Below, in pieces: positions 1-6,999 of a stretch of DNA of 64,000 bases (positions are counted from its first letter, which is position 1; each line of letters begins with the position of its first letter). A model generated the notes under the pieces. That model was not told the origin of the DNA and did not search any database. It saw only the letters and a program-made list of their open reading frames with translations. Source of the DNA: a virus; IMG/VR virus record IMGVR_UViG_3300029319_009305, positions 43,886 to 107,885 of that record; one strand, written 5' to 3'. The position numbers and the translations under genes are program-made.

Positions 1-4
1 AGCT

Positions 5-211
5 ATGCCTGATCAATATTCGGAAGGTTTTTTGATTGTCTTCAGCGCCGGGATAGGTATACTTGTTAGTAAGTGGGGTTTGAAATACCTTTCTCCCACG
101 GGTTTGGTTGTGACATGGGCTACACATAAAAATACCCTTATTGACGTTTTTAAGAAAAAAGGGCCCGAAGCTACTATGAACTTATATGTAGAATTATTTA
201 AAAATTTATAA
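5..211 (+). CDS. Small membrane protein, unknown function
   Basis: 68-residue protein beginning four bases into the window, so the ribosome binding site and any longer N-terminus cannot be judged. Residues about 9-25 form one hydrophobic segment rich in Gly, Ile and Val, which suggests a single membrane span; the remainder is basic and mixed. No family is recognised. It lies 53 bp upstream of the first gene with the MKLxRRQLRRLI leader. Confidence 0.45.
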   Translation: MPDQYSEGFLIVFSAGIGILVSKWGLKYLSPTGLVVTWATHKNTLIDVFKKKGPEATMNLYVELFKNL

Positions 212-213
212 TA

Positions 214-244
214 TTGATGGAATGTAGTGTTACAGATTTATAAT
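214..244 (+). promoter_or_regulatory. Possible sigma-70-type promoter
   Basis: TTGATG at 214-219 and TATAAT at 239-244, spaced 19 bases apart, lie 20 bp before the start of the gene at 265. The -10 box is perfect, but the spacing is one or two bases longer than optimal and the -35 box is partial, so this is tentative. Confidence 0.35.
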
Positions 245-264
245 TATGCATAAGGAGAATATTA

Positions 265-1308
265 ATGAAGATTACAAGAAAACAATTGCGACGACTAGTT
301 GAGGCTGAAGATTTAGGCGCCGAGGTGACGTCTCATCATCAGGGTACTAGAACTGTCCTTAAAAATGTTTACAATATGTTATCTAGTGAAATTAAAGCTA
401 GTACTAAAGAGGTAAAAAGTAGTAATGAAGAGCTTAAAGCCTTGATTAATTCTTTATTATCTAAAGAAAAATCTAGAAAAGTTCGAAAAGGTAATGTCAG
501 TGAATCCATGGACAATAGAATGAAATTATCAAGCAGCCAATTAAGGCAATTAATTAGAGAGACAATCCACAAAACAATAGGAGACAAAATGAAACTCAAT
601 AGAAGACAAATCAGACGCCTGATTGAATCGACTTTAAACGAGGCGTTGCCATCAGGATTCAATGTAGGACAAGGACAAAGAAATATTGCTGCTGACTTAC
701 TCAGGCAGCTAGCTGATATATACGACAACATCGATGGTTATAGCAGTTTTGAAGAGGATTTCAACAAAGCACATGATGAAGCTAAACGCACCGGTGACGG
801 CTATGTCCGACTCACTCAGATTATTGGAATTAATTCGTATTTTTTGACAGTGTCTAGTGATTCCGAACTGAGTGATTTGCAGAGTCTAGACGTGGACAGC
901 ATTGCTGCGAATTCTCGTCGGCCTACAGGAAATCGAGATTATGATGAGCAAGTTCCTTTCTTTCGTGATCACGCAACTGACCCTGGGAAGTACACACTTG
1001 TCCGATTCATTGACGACTGTAATAGAGCAGATCTAATGACCCGATTCGGAATTCAACAAATCGATAACCCGGTTTTTGATATTAACACGGGAGATCTCGT
1101 GGATGGAGGCCACGGTGAGGCTGAGCTTCAAAAGAGCGGTAATGCTCTGAGCATAATATATCCTGGCGACGGCAGGGCCCGCGGGAAGGTGAACACTGTG
1201 AGGGCTTCTAATCCTGGACTGGGTGTTCAATCAATTAGTAGAGGTGAGAAGTTCAGAAAAATTGCCGCACAAAAATGTCGAGAGCTAGCTGACGCACTGG
1301 AGCGGTAA
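265..1308 (+). CDS. Protein with three copies of a capsid-targeting-like leader motif
   Basis: 347 residues, preceded by AAGGAG at a good distance. The motif MKxxxxQLRxLIxE occurs three times: residues 1-15 (MKITRKQLRRLVEAE), 86-100 (MKLSSSQLRQLIRET) and 109-122 (MKLNRRQIRRLIES). Each copy contains an L/I-x-E site like that cut by T4 prohead protease gp21. The third copy has its own AGGAG at 579-583, five bases before an in-frame ATG at 589, so a shorter product of 239 residues is likely as well. The C-terminal 200 residues are soluble and resemble no family I recognise. The 3' half is clearly richer in G+C (about 45-55% in sampled 60-base lines) than most of the window. Inference: internal head protein or fused cargo proteins. 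Confidence 0.6.
   Translation: MKITRKQLRRLVEAEDLGAEVTSHHQGTRTVLKNVYNMLSSEIKASTKEVKSSNEELKALINSLLSKEKSRKVRKGNVSESMDNRMKLSSSQLRQLIRETIHKTIGDKMKLNRRQIRRLIESTLNEALPSGFNVGQGQRNIAADLLRQLADIYDNIDGYSSFEEDFNKAHDEAKRTGDGYVRLTQIIGINSYFLTVSSDSELSDLQSLDVDSIAANSRRPTGNRDYDEQVPFFRDHATDPGKYTLVRFIDDCNRADLMTRFGIQQIDNPVFDINTGDLVDGGHGEAELQKSGNALSIIYPGDGRARGKVNTVRASNPGLGVQSISRGEKFRKIAAQKCRELADALER
579..591 (+). promoter_or_regulatory. Internal ribosome binding site and start codon
   Basis: AGGAG (579-583), a five-base spacer and ATG (589-591) in frame inside the 265-1308 gene, exactly where the third MKLNRRQIRRLIE motif begins. The signal is as good as the one at the annotated start, so translation from here would give a second protein carrying the leader at its own N-terminus. 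Confidence 0.5.
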
Positions 1309-1313
1309 TTTTG

Positions 1314-1988
1314 ATGAAACTTAACAGAAGACAATTAAGAAGACTTATTCGGGAAGCACTCGATGTAAGAGATCCAGCTGCTATAAAAAGATATCAAGAA
1401 TTCAAGAAAAGCCGGCAGCCACCTGAGCTTGATGATGAATTTTATGACAGCTTTAAAGACGCTGAAGGGCGAATAGACCCTAAGCAATATGACGTTGCTG
1501 ACAAGCACTATGATGCTGCATTAAAGCGTATTGCTGATCGGGAAGCACAGGAAGAAGGTTATGAAGATGCTGATGACAAGTTCAATGATGAGTGGATGAA
1601 AGAAATAGAAGCTGAGAATGCTGCACGTGATGAAAGAAATCGCCGGGCCCGGGAATTTGCCGGCATTGATAACCCAAATTTTGATGTAGAATATTATAGT
1701 AAATTTAACTTACATAAGGGTTACGCTGAAAAAGCTCTGGCAAGTGGAAACGAGAAAGAATTTGAAAGTAACTATGGGAACATGGCTCTGTATGGAAACA
1801 TGATGTATGGTCCTGAATCTAATCGTTGGAAAGAAGAAGAGGGAGTTCCAGAGTTAACGCAAGCTTATGAAAAAGTTGTTGCGGGTAGTACGATAGATCA
1901 ACTTATTGATAGGGGTTTAGACGCAGACTTTTTTAATTATAAAAAATCGCCCACGCTTAAGGCACTTGGTTTATTTGATGATAAGTAG
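1314..1988 (+). CDS. Charged protein with N-terminal capsid-targeting-like leader
   Basis: 224 residues. I chose ATG 1314 over the TTG three bases earlier because GGAGCGG lies upstream at a normal distance and the ATG gives exactly the shared leader MKLNRRQLRRLIREAL. The leader contains I-R-E followed by A, matching the T4 gp21 prohead-protease rule (L/I-x-E before a small residue). The remainder is extremely rich in Asp, Glu, Lys and Arg with predicted long helices and no membrane segment. No family recognised. It follows the 265-1308 gene by five bases, so the two are co-transcribed and probably share a destination in the virion (inference). Confidence 0.6.
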   Translation: MKLNRRQLRRLIREALDVRDPAAIKRYQEFKKSRQPPELDDEFYDSFKDAEGRIDPKQYDVADKHYDAALKRIADREAQEEGYEDADDKFNDEWMKEIEAENAARDERNRRAREFAGIDNPNFDVEYYSKFNLHKGYAEKALASGNEKEFESNYGNMALYGNMMYGPESNRWKEEEGVPELTQAYEKVVAGSTIDQLIDRGLDADFFNYKKSPTLKALGLFDDK

Positions 1989-2006
1989 TTAGAGTTTGTT
2001 TTGGCG

Positions 2007-2066
2007 GAGGAGGACCGTTAGGTCCTACTCAGCAATCGTAGAGTAAAAGTCGCGCCGGCGAGGCCG
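2007..2066. other. Two GC-rich hairpins in an intergenic gap
   Basis: The 151-bp gap holds a stem AGGACC (2011-2016), loop GTTA, stem GGTCCT (2021-2026), extendable by GAG/CTC after one mismatch. A second small hairpin is formed by CGGC (2056-2059), loop GAG, GCCG (2063-2066). Neither is followed at once by a T run, so a simple intrinsic terminator is not obvious. They could be part of a structured RNA, a processing site, or a weak terminator of the upstream pair of genes. Confidence 0.35.
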
Positions 2067-2139
2067 TGATATATTTAAATTTTCTCTCCTTTAATTTTTG
2101 GATTTTACTTTTTAATCGGATAATTATGGGGAGGTTCTT

Positions 2140-2499
2140 ATGCTTGAATTTTTCAATATTAAGATGATATACGCAATTTGTTTTTTCGTGGCAGGTCATT
2201 GTTTAGGTTGGTACGCTCATAATTTACAATTTGTTAATGAATTTTGGAAAGACAAGGTTGTTCTTCCCACTATTATTTTTGGTATACCTTGTTTGCTCGC
2301 TTTTTGGTGGGGAACTAAGTTTGCAATGGAGGCCTCTGGTGAGCTCTGGACAGCTCGTTTTGTTGCAGCCGTGTTTTCATACCTAACGTTTCCAATAATG
2401 ACCTGGTGGTACCTTGGTGAATCCATGTTTACACTTAAGACAATATCTTGTGTGTTTCTTGCATTTTGTATTTTATTGATTCAAATATTTGTTAAATAG
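2140..2499 (+). CDS. Four-helix membrane protein, SMR/DMT-like
   Basis: 119 residues with four hydrophobic segments (about 8-25, 40-57, 70-88 and 97-117), preceded by GGGGAGG at a proper distance. The length, the four spans and the segment around ITWW-Y-LGES resemble small multidrug-resistance/DMT-type transporters, but the essential Glu of EmrE in helix 1 is not evident. Function is therefore open: a small transporter-like or holin-like membrane protein. It stands alone between two GC-rich hairpins and the lipoprotein pair. Confidence 0.5.
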   Translation: MLEFFNIKMIYAICFFVAGHCLGWYAHNLQFVNEFWKDKVVLPTIIFGIPCLLAFWWGTKFAMEASGELWTARFVAAVFSYLTFPIMTWWYLGESMFTLKTISCVFLAFCILLIQIFVK

Positions 2500-2572
2500 T
2501 TTCAAAATTCTTGTAAACATTTATTTAAACGCTGTATTATTTTGCAACCTAATAAAAATAGAGGAGGTAAAT

Positions 2573-2740
2573 ATGCGTTATGCATTGTTAGTTATGCTTC
2601 TTGCATGTAGTGATGAAGTAGAAGATACTGCTGCAGTAGAAGAAGAACAAGAAGCTCAGGTAGAAGATACTTCTGTAGAGGAAGAAGTCGAAGGTGAAGA
2701 AGAAGAATCAGCTGAGGGTGAATCTGAAGGAGAAGAATAA
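2573..2740 (+). CDS. Very small acidic lipoprotein
   Basis: 55 residues starting MRYALLVMLLAC. ATG 2573 follows GAGGAGG and is preferred to the long in-frame extension upstream. A minimal signal peptide ends in a lipobox (LLAC), so Cys-12 would be lipidated after export. The mature part is almost only Glu, Asp, Ser, Val and Ala and should be disordered. The gene is followed one base later by a second lipoprotein of the same design. Possible roles known for phage lipoproteins include spanin partners and superinfection exclusion; nothing here decides between them. Confidence 0.6.
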   Translation: MRYALLVMLLACSDEVEDTAAVEEEQEAQVEDTSVEEEVEGEEEESAEGESEGEE

Positions 2741-2741
2741 G

Positions 2742-2984
2742 ATGTTTTTATTTTTAATGATTCTTGCGTGTGAAAGTGAGACAACAACTGTTGAGACAAC
2801 AGAGACGAGTACTGATAATGTTCAGACGACTACTGAAGTTGACGTTGCTACAAAAAAGGTATCAGCAGAAACTAGTCAAGTTGTTGAATCTCAAAATACC
2901 CCACAAGACAATACGGTAATAACGGTTACTACAACTGAAATTCCCATGGATGAGTATACTGAAGAAGAAAAATCTAGTGATTAA
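2742..2984 (+). CDS. Small Thr-rich lipoprotein
   Basis: 80 residues starting MFLFLMILACES. ATG 2742 follows AAGGAG inside the end of the preceding gene, so translation is coupled. The ten-residue export signal ends in a lipobox (ILAC). The mature part is rich in Thr, Val, Glu and Ser and probably unstructured. It is followed by a strong terminator. Together with the gene before it, it forms a two-gene lipoprotein cassette of unknown function. Confidence 0.6.
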   Translation: MFLFLMILACESETTTVETTETSTDNVQTTTEVDVATKKVSAETSQVVESQNTPQDNTVITVTTTEIPMDEYTEEEKSSD

Positions 2985-3013
2985 CTTACTTTAAACTACA
3001 CATTCAAAAATTT

Positions 3014-3043
3014 AACGCCGGCTAATGCCGGCGTTTTTATTTT
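3014..3043 (+). terminator. Intrinsic terminator
   Basis: Perfect nine-base stem AACGCCGGC (3014-3022), loop TAAT, GCCGGCGTT (3027-3035), followed by a T-rich run. It closes the lipoprotein pair. Confidence 0.85.
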
Positions 3044-3091
3044 AAAAAATTAAAATTACTTGATAATTATAAGATAAAGGTGGAGATAAAC

Positions 3092-3487
3092 ATGAAGCTC
3101 ACAAAAAGACAACTTAAAACTTTGATAGAAGGTATGTTTGATGACATGTCACTTCAAACAACTGGTCATGGTGAAGAACCTGGTTACGGTGACCCAAATC
3201 TTAGTCCGCACTTAGGTTTGTCTCCTGATTTAGAAGAACCTGGCGTGCATCCCTCAAGACAAATTGGTACCGGTCAAATGGATGAAGAGGGTATGAAATA
3301 TTGGGGAAATTACATACTCAAAGAGCTTAATATGGGACCTTTGGATTTGGACAAATTACTTAATAAAGTTGCAGGTGATGATTCAGACGAAAGCATGCGT
3401 GACTCAATTTTGTCTGATCTGATGATTGTGATATCTAAATCAGATCAAATAGAGTTAGGTGAAGATCTTAACATAATAGCAAAGTAG
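3092..3487 (+). CDS. Small protein with capsid-targeting-like leader
   Basis: 131 residues. ATG 3092 lies just after AAAGGTGGAG and yields the shared leader MKLTKRQLKTLIEGMF, which has L-I-E before Gly and so fits the T4 prohead-protease rule. Residues 17-65 are Gly/Pro-rich and look flexible; the C-terminal 60 residues look helical (TLxILSDLMIVIS-like pattern). No family recognised. Terminators on both sides make it a single-gene unit. Inference: a packaged internal head protein. Confidence 0.55.
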   Translation: MKLTKRQLKTLIEGMFDDMSLQTTGHGEEPGYGDPNLSPHLGLSPDLEEPGVHPSRQIGTGQMDEEGMKYWGNYILKELNMGPLDLDKLLNKVAGDDSDESMRDSILSDLMIVISKSDQIELGEDLNIIAK

Positions 3488-3502
3488 TAATAATTTAATA
3501 AA

Positions 3503-3530
3503 AAAGCCTGCGATTGCAGGCTTTCATCAT
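3503..3530. terminator. Intrinsic terminator, possibly bidirectional
   Basis: Perfect nine-base stem AAAGCCTGC (3503-3511), loop GATT, GCAGGCTTT (3516-3524). The A run before and T run after the stem allow use by the plus-strand gene ending at 3487 and by the minus-strand gene ending at 3552. Confidence 0.8.
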
Positions 3531-3551
3531 TTCAATATAGTAATTTATTTA

Positions 3552-3761
3552 CTATTGATTATCTAGATGTTGATTAAGAAAACCTTGTAGGGCACGGGCT
3601 TCTTTAACAGTCATCGTAATTTGAGAACTAGATGTTGAATATTTTGATTCAGGAATTCTAGTTCCAATTGTAAATGTATTTGCACCTGCTTTGTGAGATC
3701 TAGTGTCTCTTCGAATTCCAAAATTAAATCTTTTCGTGTTTTTAGATTTAGAATAGCTCAT
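3552..3761 (-). CDS. Small basic protein, unknown function
   Basis: 69 residues read on the minus strand after a good AAGGAG. The first half is rich in Lys, Arg, Ser and Thr; the second half ends with a helix (VKEARALQGFLNQHL). No family recognised. It faces the plus-strand gene at 3092 and shares a terminator with it. Confidence 0.5.
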   Translation of the reverse strand: MSYSKSKNTKRFNFGIRRDTRSHKAGANTFTIGTRIPESKYSTSSSQITMTVKEARALQGFLNQHLDNQ

Positions 3762-3888
3762 ATGTTTTTACTCCTTTACTTTACTAAAACATAAACATTG
3801 GTTTTGTTACAAAAAATTTATTAATTTTTAATTGAACCAATATTAATATTATAGCTAATTTTTATTACATTTACAAAATTAAATTAAA

Positions 3889-4383
3889 TTAATAGCTGCT
3901 TGTTTTCATTAGTTTGTCAATTATGGGTAGTCTAACGCCCCAATTGGTGTTTTGATTTATTCCCATGTGATGTTCGTGATGCCATGGTAACATTTTTTTA
4001 CCGAATTCAGTTTTTACGTGTGATATCCTGTGCAAGGCATAGTAAGCGCAAACTGACCATACTATCATCGAATAGAAGTAGGGCACAAAAAACAAGAGAG
4101 GAAGGTGAACTATTGCAATGACAAATAAAGCAACAATTTCAAATTTACTACTAATTAATTTAGTGTAGTTTTTATCATACATATTATTTTTTCTAGAAAT
4201 ATTATGATGTCTTTTGAAATGATTTCTGAATATTTTTTTAAATTTCTTTCTATTGTGCAGGATGTAACGATGTGCGATATATTCAAAAATATGACCATAT
4301 AGCCAACCAAAAATGAGCTGCAACATTATAAACACTAAACTAACTAGACCTCCTATATATACTATATACAGTCTGAGTGCCAT
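3889..4383 (-). CDS. Fatty-acid hydroxylase/sterol desaturase-like membrane enzyme
   Basis: 164 residues from ATG 4383; an in-frame ATG at 4401 would add six residues, and neither has a clear ribosome binding site. Hydrophobic segments alternate with histidine boxes typical of the membrane di-iron fatty-acid hydroxylase superfamily: H38-x4-H43, H55-x3-HH60, H118-x3-H122 and HHxHH at 135-139. Known members hydroxylate or desaturate lipids or carotenoids using O2 and an electron donor. The phage substrate is unknown; host membrane lipid modification is the simplest guess. It is short for the family but holds all the His clusters. Read divergently from the gene at 4396. Confidence 0.65.
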   Translation of the reverse strand: MALRLYIVYIGGLVSLVFIMLQLIFGWLYGHIFEYIAHRYILHNRKKFKKIFRNHFKRHHNISRKNNMYDKNYTKLISSKFEIVALFVIAIVHLPLLFFVPYFYSMIVWSVCAYYALHRISHVKTEFGKKMLPWHHEHHMGINQNTNWGVRLPIIDKLMKTSSY

Positions 4384-4395
4384 AATACATAAAAT

Positions 4396-4641
4396 ATGCA
4401 AAAAAATATAAAAATTGGTGATTTAGTTGAATTTATAGAATACTATGTTGCGTCAGGAATTCAAGGAATGAATCTTACAAAAACCACACCTAAGTACAAT
4501 TGTCTTGGTATAGTTTTAAAAACAAAAAATACATCAGTTTCAAGTTCTAAACCTAAGATTAAAACTTTTTGTGTAATGATGCCTGGACGTCATATTGAGT
4601 GGGTTGGTGAGGCAATGATATCAACTATAGCTTCTTTATGA
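4396..4641 (+). CDS. Small protein, unknown function
   Basis: 81 residues; begins GDLVEF in an SH3-like beta pattern and continues with strand-like segments (CLGIVL, KTFCVMM, HIEWVGE). Such short barrels are common among phage accessory proteins, but no specific family is recognised. No clear ribosome binding site; its start overlaps the alternative start of the divergent hydroxylase gene. Confidence 0.45.
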   Translation: MQKNIKIGDLVEFIEYYVASGIQGMNLTKTTPKYNCLGIVLKTKNTSVSSSKPKIKTFCVMMPGRHIEWVGEAMISTIASL

Positions 4642-4692
4642 TTTTTTGATTTAAATTAATTCTTTATTATACGTATTAATAGGGGGTTAATC

Positions 4693-4947
4693 ATGAATTT
4701 ACTTTTAGCATTAAGTATTTTTGTATTTGTGGTTGTTGTTTTTTCAACAATTGTTTTATTGAAAAGTTGGATGAATTTTGTAGATAAACAAAATAAAAGA
4801 AAATTTAAATCAAAAAAGCGTGAAGAATTTGAGATAATAAACTACGTCAGCGATTTTTCAAGGAAAAAAAATCTAAAAGAAACAATTATTGATGTTGAGT
4901 GTGAAATCATTAATGAAAATACTGATATTGTTAGATATTTACAATAA
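4693..4947 (+). CDS. Single-span membrane protein, unknown function
   Basis: 84 residues after AGGGGGT. Residues 2-26 form one strongly hydrophobic helix, followed by a basic stretch and a charged cytoplasmic tail. No recognised family. It lies 15 bp before the 250-residue protein and is probably in the same transcript. Confidence 0.5.
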   Translation: MNLLLALSIFVFVVVVFSTIVLLKSWMNFVDKQNKRKFKSKKREEFEIINYVSDFSRKKNLKETIIDVECEIINENTDIVRYLQ

Positions 4948-4962
4948 AACGGAAATATTTTT

Positions 4963-5715
4963 ATGAGCACTGATGACTTAGAAAGACTTCTAATTAGAAA
5001 TGAAATTAGACAGTTTTTAATAGATATTGAATTCTTAAAAGAAGATATCAGGAGCAATCCAGAATTATATTTGTCTGAAAATGTAAGTTTTTTTGATGCT
5101 TTGGGAGCGATTGGGGGAAATTTTGCAGGTGATATATCTGCAGGTGCTTTTAGTGCGTTAACTGAAACGATTATAGACTTGATATTTGAAGTATTAGGAA
5201 TTACTAGTGACTCACTGCTTGAAGCTTTCTTTATTGAATTATTTAAAGAATTTATAGAGAACGTCTTAATCGCCAAGCCAGGTAATATTGCTTTATATAT
5301 GGATGATAAAAAAGGTTGCTCTACCCTTGCTGATGACATTACAATGGTAATGGGAAAATCAGGAGGAGACATAATGGTAAAAGTTGTAGTTAACTATATT
5401 AAATCAGAAGAATTTGAAAGAAGGACCAAAGAAAACGAAGGTGGTGAAGGTTCAATAGTTGGAGAATTAATGGGCCAATTATCAACAACAGTATTGAAGG
5501 CGTTATCTGACAATATGATTGTTGGAGCAATTGGAAAAATAGTCAAAGAAGCTTTCGAAAAAGATATGGTTGAGCAGCTTCAACCGTTTGTTAGAAGAGC
5601 TGTGTGCCAGTTAAACTTAACTGAAGAAATTCCTAAGATGTTTGGATTTGGTGCGAGTCCAGACTCAGATTCTCCAAAACTACCTCAGCCTGCCATGACA
5701 AACGAAGAGGATTGA
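4963..5715 (+). CDS. Unknown protein with amphipathic helices
   Basis: 250 residues. A charged N-terminal helix is followed by a Gly/Ala-rich stretch (about 45-70) and long amphipathic helices with moderately hydrophobic patches (about 65-110, 160-215), ending in a flexible Ser/Pro tail. The pattern could suit a membrane-inserting or virion-internal protein, but no family is recognised. The stop codon is followed three bases later by the start of the DUF2272-like gene, so the two are coupled. Confidence 0.5.
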   Translation: MSTDDLERLLIRNEIRQFLIDIEFLKEDIRSNPELYLSENVSFFDALGAIGGNFAGDISAGAFSALTETIIDLIFEVLGITSDSLLEAFFIELFKEFIENVLIAKPGNIALYMDDKKGCSTLADDITMVMGKSGGDIMVKVVVNYIKSEEFERRTKENEGGEGSIVGELMGQLSTTVLKALSDNMIVGAIGKIVKEAFEKDMVEQLQPFVRRAVCQLNLTEEIPKMFGFGASPDSDSPKLPQPAMTNEED

Positions 5716-5718
5716 TTG

Positions 5719-6552
5719 ATGTACATTGTTGAAGAAAAAAAGCTTAGAAGTATTATAAGAAAATTATTGGAAAAAAGGCAAAGGACCTTAACTGGATTAA
5801 TGAAGTCTGATGCTGATGCAACTAAATTAGCACCGATTCAATTTGATTTTGATTCAATATCTAACAGTAGTGTTGTTACGATAGCAAAAAGTGAATCAGA
5901 CTTTTGGGAAAATGGTGAACTAAAAGAGACAGACGAAAAAGCTTATGATCGATTGAATTCTTATTGGTCAGAAGGGGCTGGGTGGTCTGAATCACAGTGG
6001 GAACCAGGAAAGACACCGTGGAGTGCAGCATTTATTTCTTATTGTATGAAAAAGTCAGGTGAAAGTTTTTATGATGCTGCGGCACATTATGTTTATGCAA
6101 AAAAAGCTTTGGATAATCGTAAAAAATTAGATGAAGATCCTAATAGCCTTTCGGGGACTGAAGACTATGTTTTATTTCTAAAGGGCGAGGTAGAGCCGGT
6201 TCCGGGCGATGTTTTATTTTATGTGAGAAGCGGTAACATCAAATCTTGGATCGCTGGTGGCGGTGGTGAGATTGCTTCACATTGTGACATATTTATAGGT
6301 GGCGGTTTAGCTATTGGTGGTAACTTAGGTAATTCTTGCAAAGAGACTAAGGCGTTTGGAAAGCATGAGGCAATCATCAAAAAAGTTAAAGTTGGAAAAG
6401 CTACTGAAGGTGAAGAAGGAGATGATAGCATTACAGGATTAGGAACAGCTGGCGATATCGCTCTTGCCACACCTTTGGCCGGAGGTGTCGTTGCTTATAA
6501 AGCCGCCGAAGCTGGCAAAGAATTCTTCACGCCTGATAAAAAGAAGGATTAG
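5719..6552 (+). CDS. DUF2272-like protein (NlpC/P60-related fold)
   Basis: 277 residues. ATG 5719 is preferred to TTG 5716, with AGAGG upstream. Residues about 93-205 carry the pattern PWSAAFISYCMKKSG, then an AAHxxY element, PxPGDVLFY and a SHCDIF segment, as in DUF2272 proteins, which are distant relatives of NlpC/P60 cell-wall peptidases. In the peptidases the equivalent motif is PWCAAF; here Ser replaces the nucleophile Cys, so catalysis by the usual mechanism is doubtful. The N-terminus (MYIVEEKKLRSIIRKLLE) is a weaker version of the leader seen on nearby proteins. A role in the virion or in lysis is inference. Confidence 0.55.
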   Translation: MYIVEEKKLRSIIRKLLEKRQRTLTGLMKSDADATKLAPIQFDFDSISNSSVVTIAKSESDFWENGELKETDEKAYDRLNSYWSEGAGWSESQWEPGKTPWSAAFISYCMKKSGESFYDAAAHYVYAKKALDNRKKLDEDPNSLSGTEDYVLFLKGEVEPVPGDVLFYVRSGNIKSWIAGGGGEIASHCDIFIGGGLAIGGNLGNSCKETKAFGKHEAIIKKVKVGKATEGEEGDDSITGLGTAGDIALATPLAGGVVAYKAAEAGKEFFTPDKKKD

Positions 6553-6567
6553 TTGATCTTAGAATTA

Positions 6568-6990
6568 CTACAGAATTCTAATTTTTCTTAACCTTGTTTC
6601 ATAGATAGCGCTTCTGTCATCTTTGCTTTTAGCAAATCTTTTAATCAATTCTCCTGCTCGGGCATTTGCTTGATCTTCGTGAAATCCACCTGCGTCTTGG
6701 ATGTGACCTTTTAACAGTCCTTGCTCATCCTGCATCATGTGGGTCATTTCATGTGCTATACTTCTGAGTATATCTACTAGTGCTCTATTTTTACCGTATA
6801 CTTTACATATGTTGTTACCCACATGATATGCTGCTGTTGTTTTTATGTCATGATCTGATCTATTTGATATGATATAGATTTCAAAATCACCGATTATGGG
6901 TAATTCTTCTGCGCAGAATAAGCAGAAGTCGCCTATTAGATTAATTTTAAAATTATCTAAATTTAAATTTTTATCAACTAGTAGTTTCAT
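6568..6990 (-). CDS. Zincin-like metalloprotease, short
   Basis: 140 residues. HEMTH at 80-84 is the HExxH zinc and catalytic motif; a downstream HEDQAN segment (104-109) offers a third acidic ligand. No signal peptide is visible, so it probably acts in the host cytoplasm or in the virion. Small zincins of this sort occur in phage genomes, mostly without known targets. It is transcribed with the serine-protease gene, which precedes it by nine bases on the same strand. Confidence 0.6.
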   Translation of the reverse strand: MKLLVDKNLNLDNFKINLIGDFCLFCAEELPIIGDFEIYIISNRSDHDIKTTAAYHVGNNICKVYGKNRALVDILRSIAHEMTHMMQDEQGLLKGHIQDAGGFHEDQANARAGELIKRFAKSKDDRSAIYETRLRKIRIL

Positions 6991-6999
6991 TTAAAGCCT

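Noticed and set aside
2007-2066. tRNA or classic terminator
   Set aside because: No cloverleaf or TpsiC-like arm could be drawn, and no T run follows the stems.
2489-2984. Longer versions of the two lipoproteins
   Set aside because: The upstream in-frame starts lack ribosome binding sites and would bury the short signal peptides; the chosen ATGs follow GAGGAGG and AAGGAG.
4842-5372. Minus-strand open frame of 176 codons
   Set aside because: It is antisense to two well-placed plus-strand genes, Ser/Leu/Ile-rich in the manner of a shadow frame, and has no recognisable domain.
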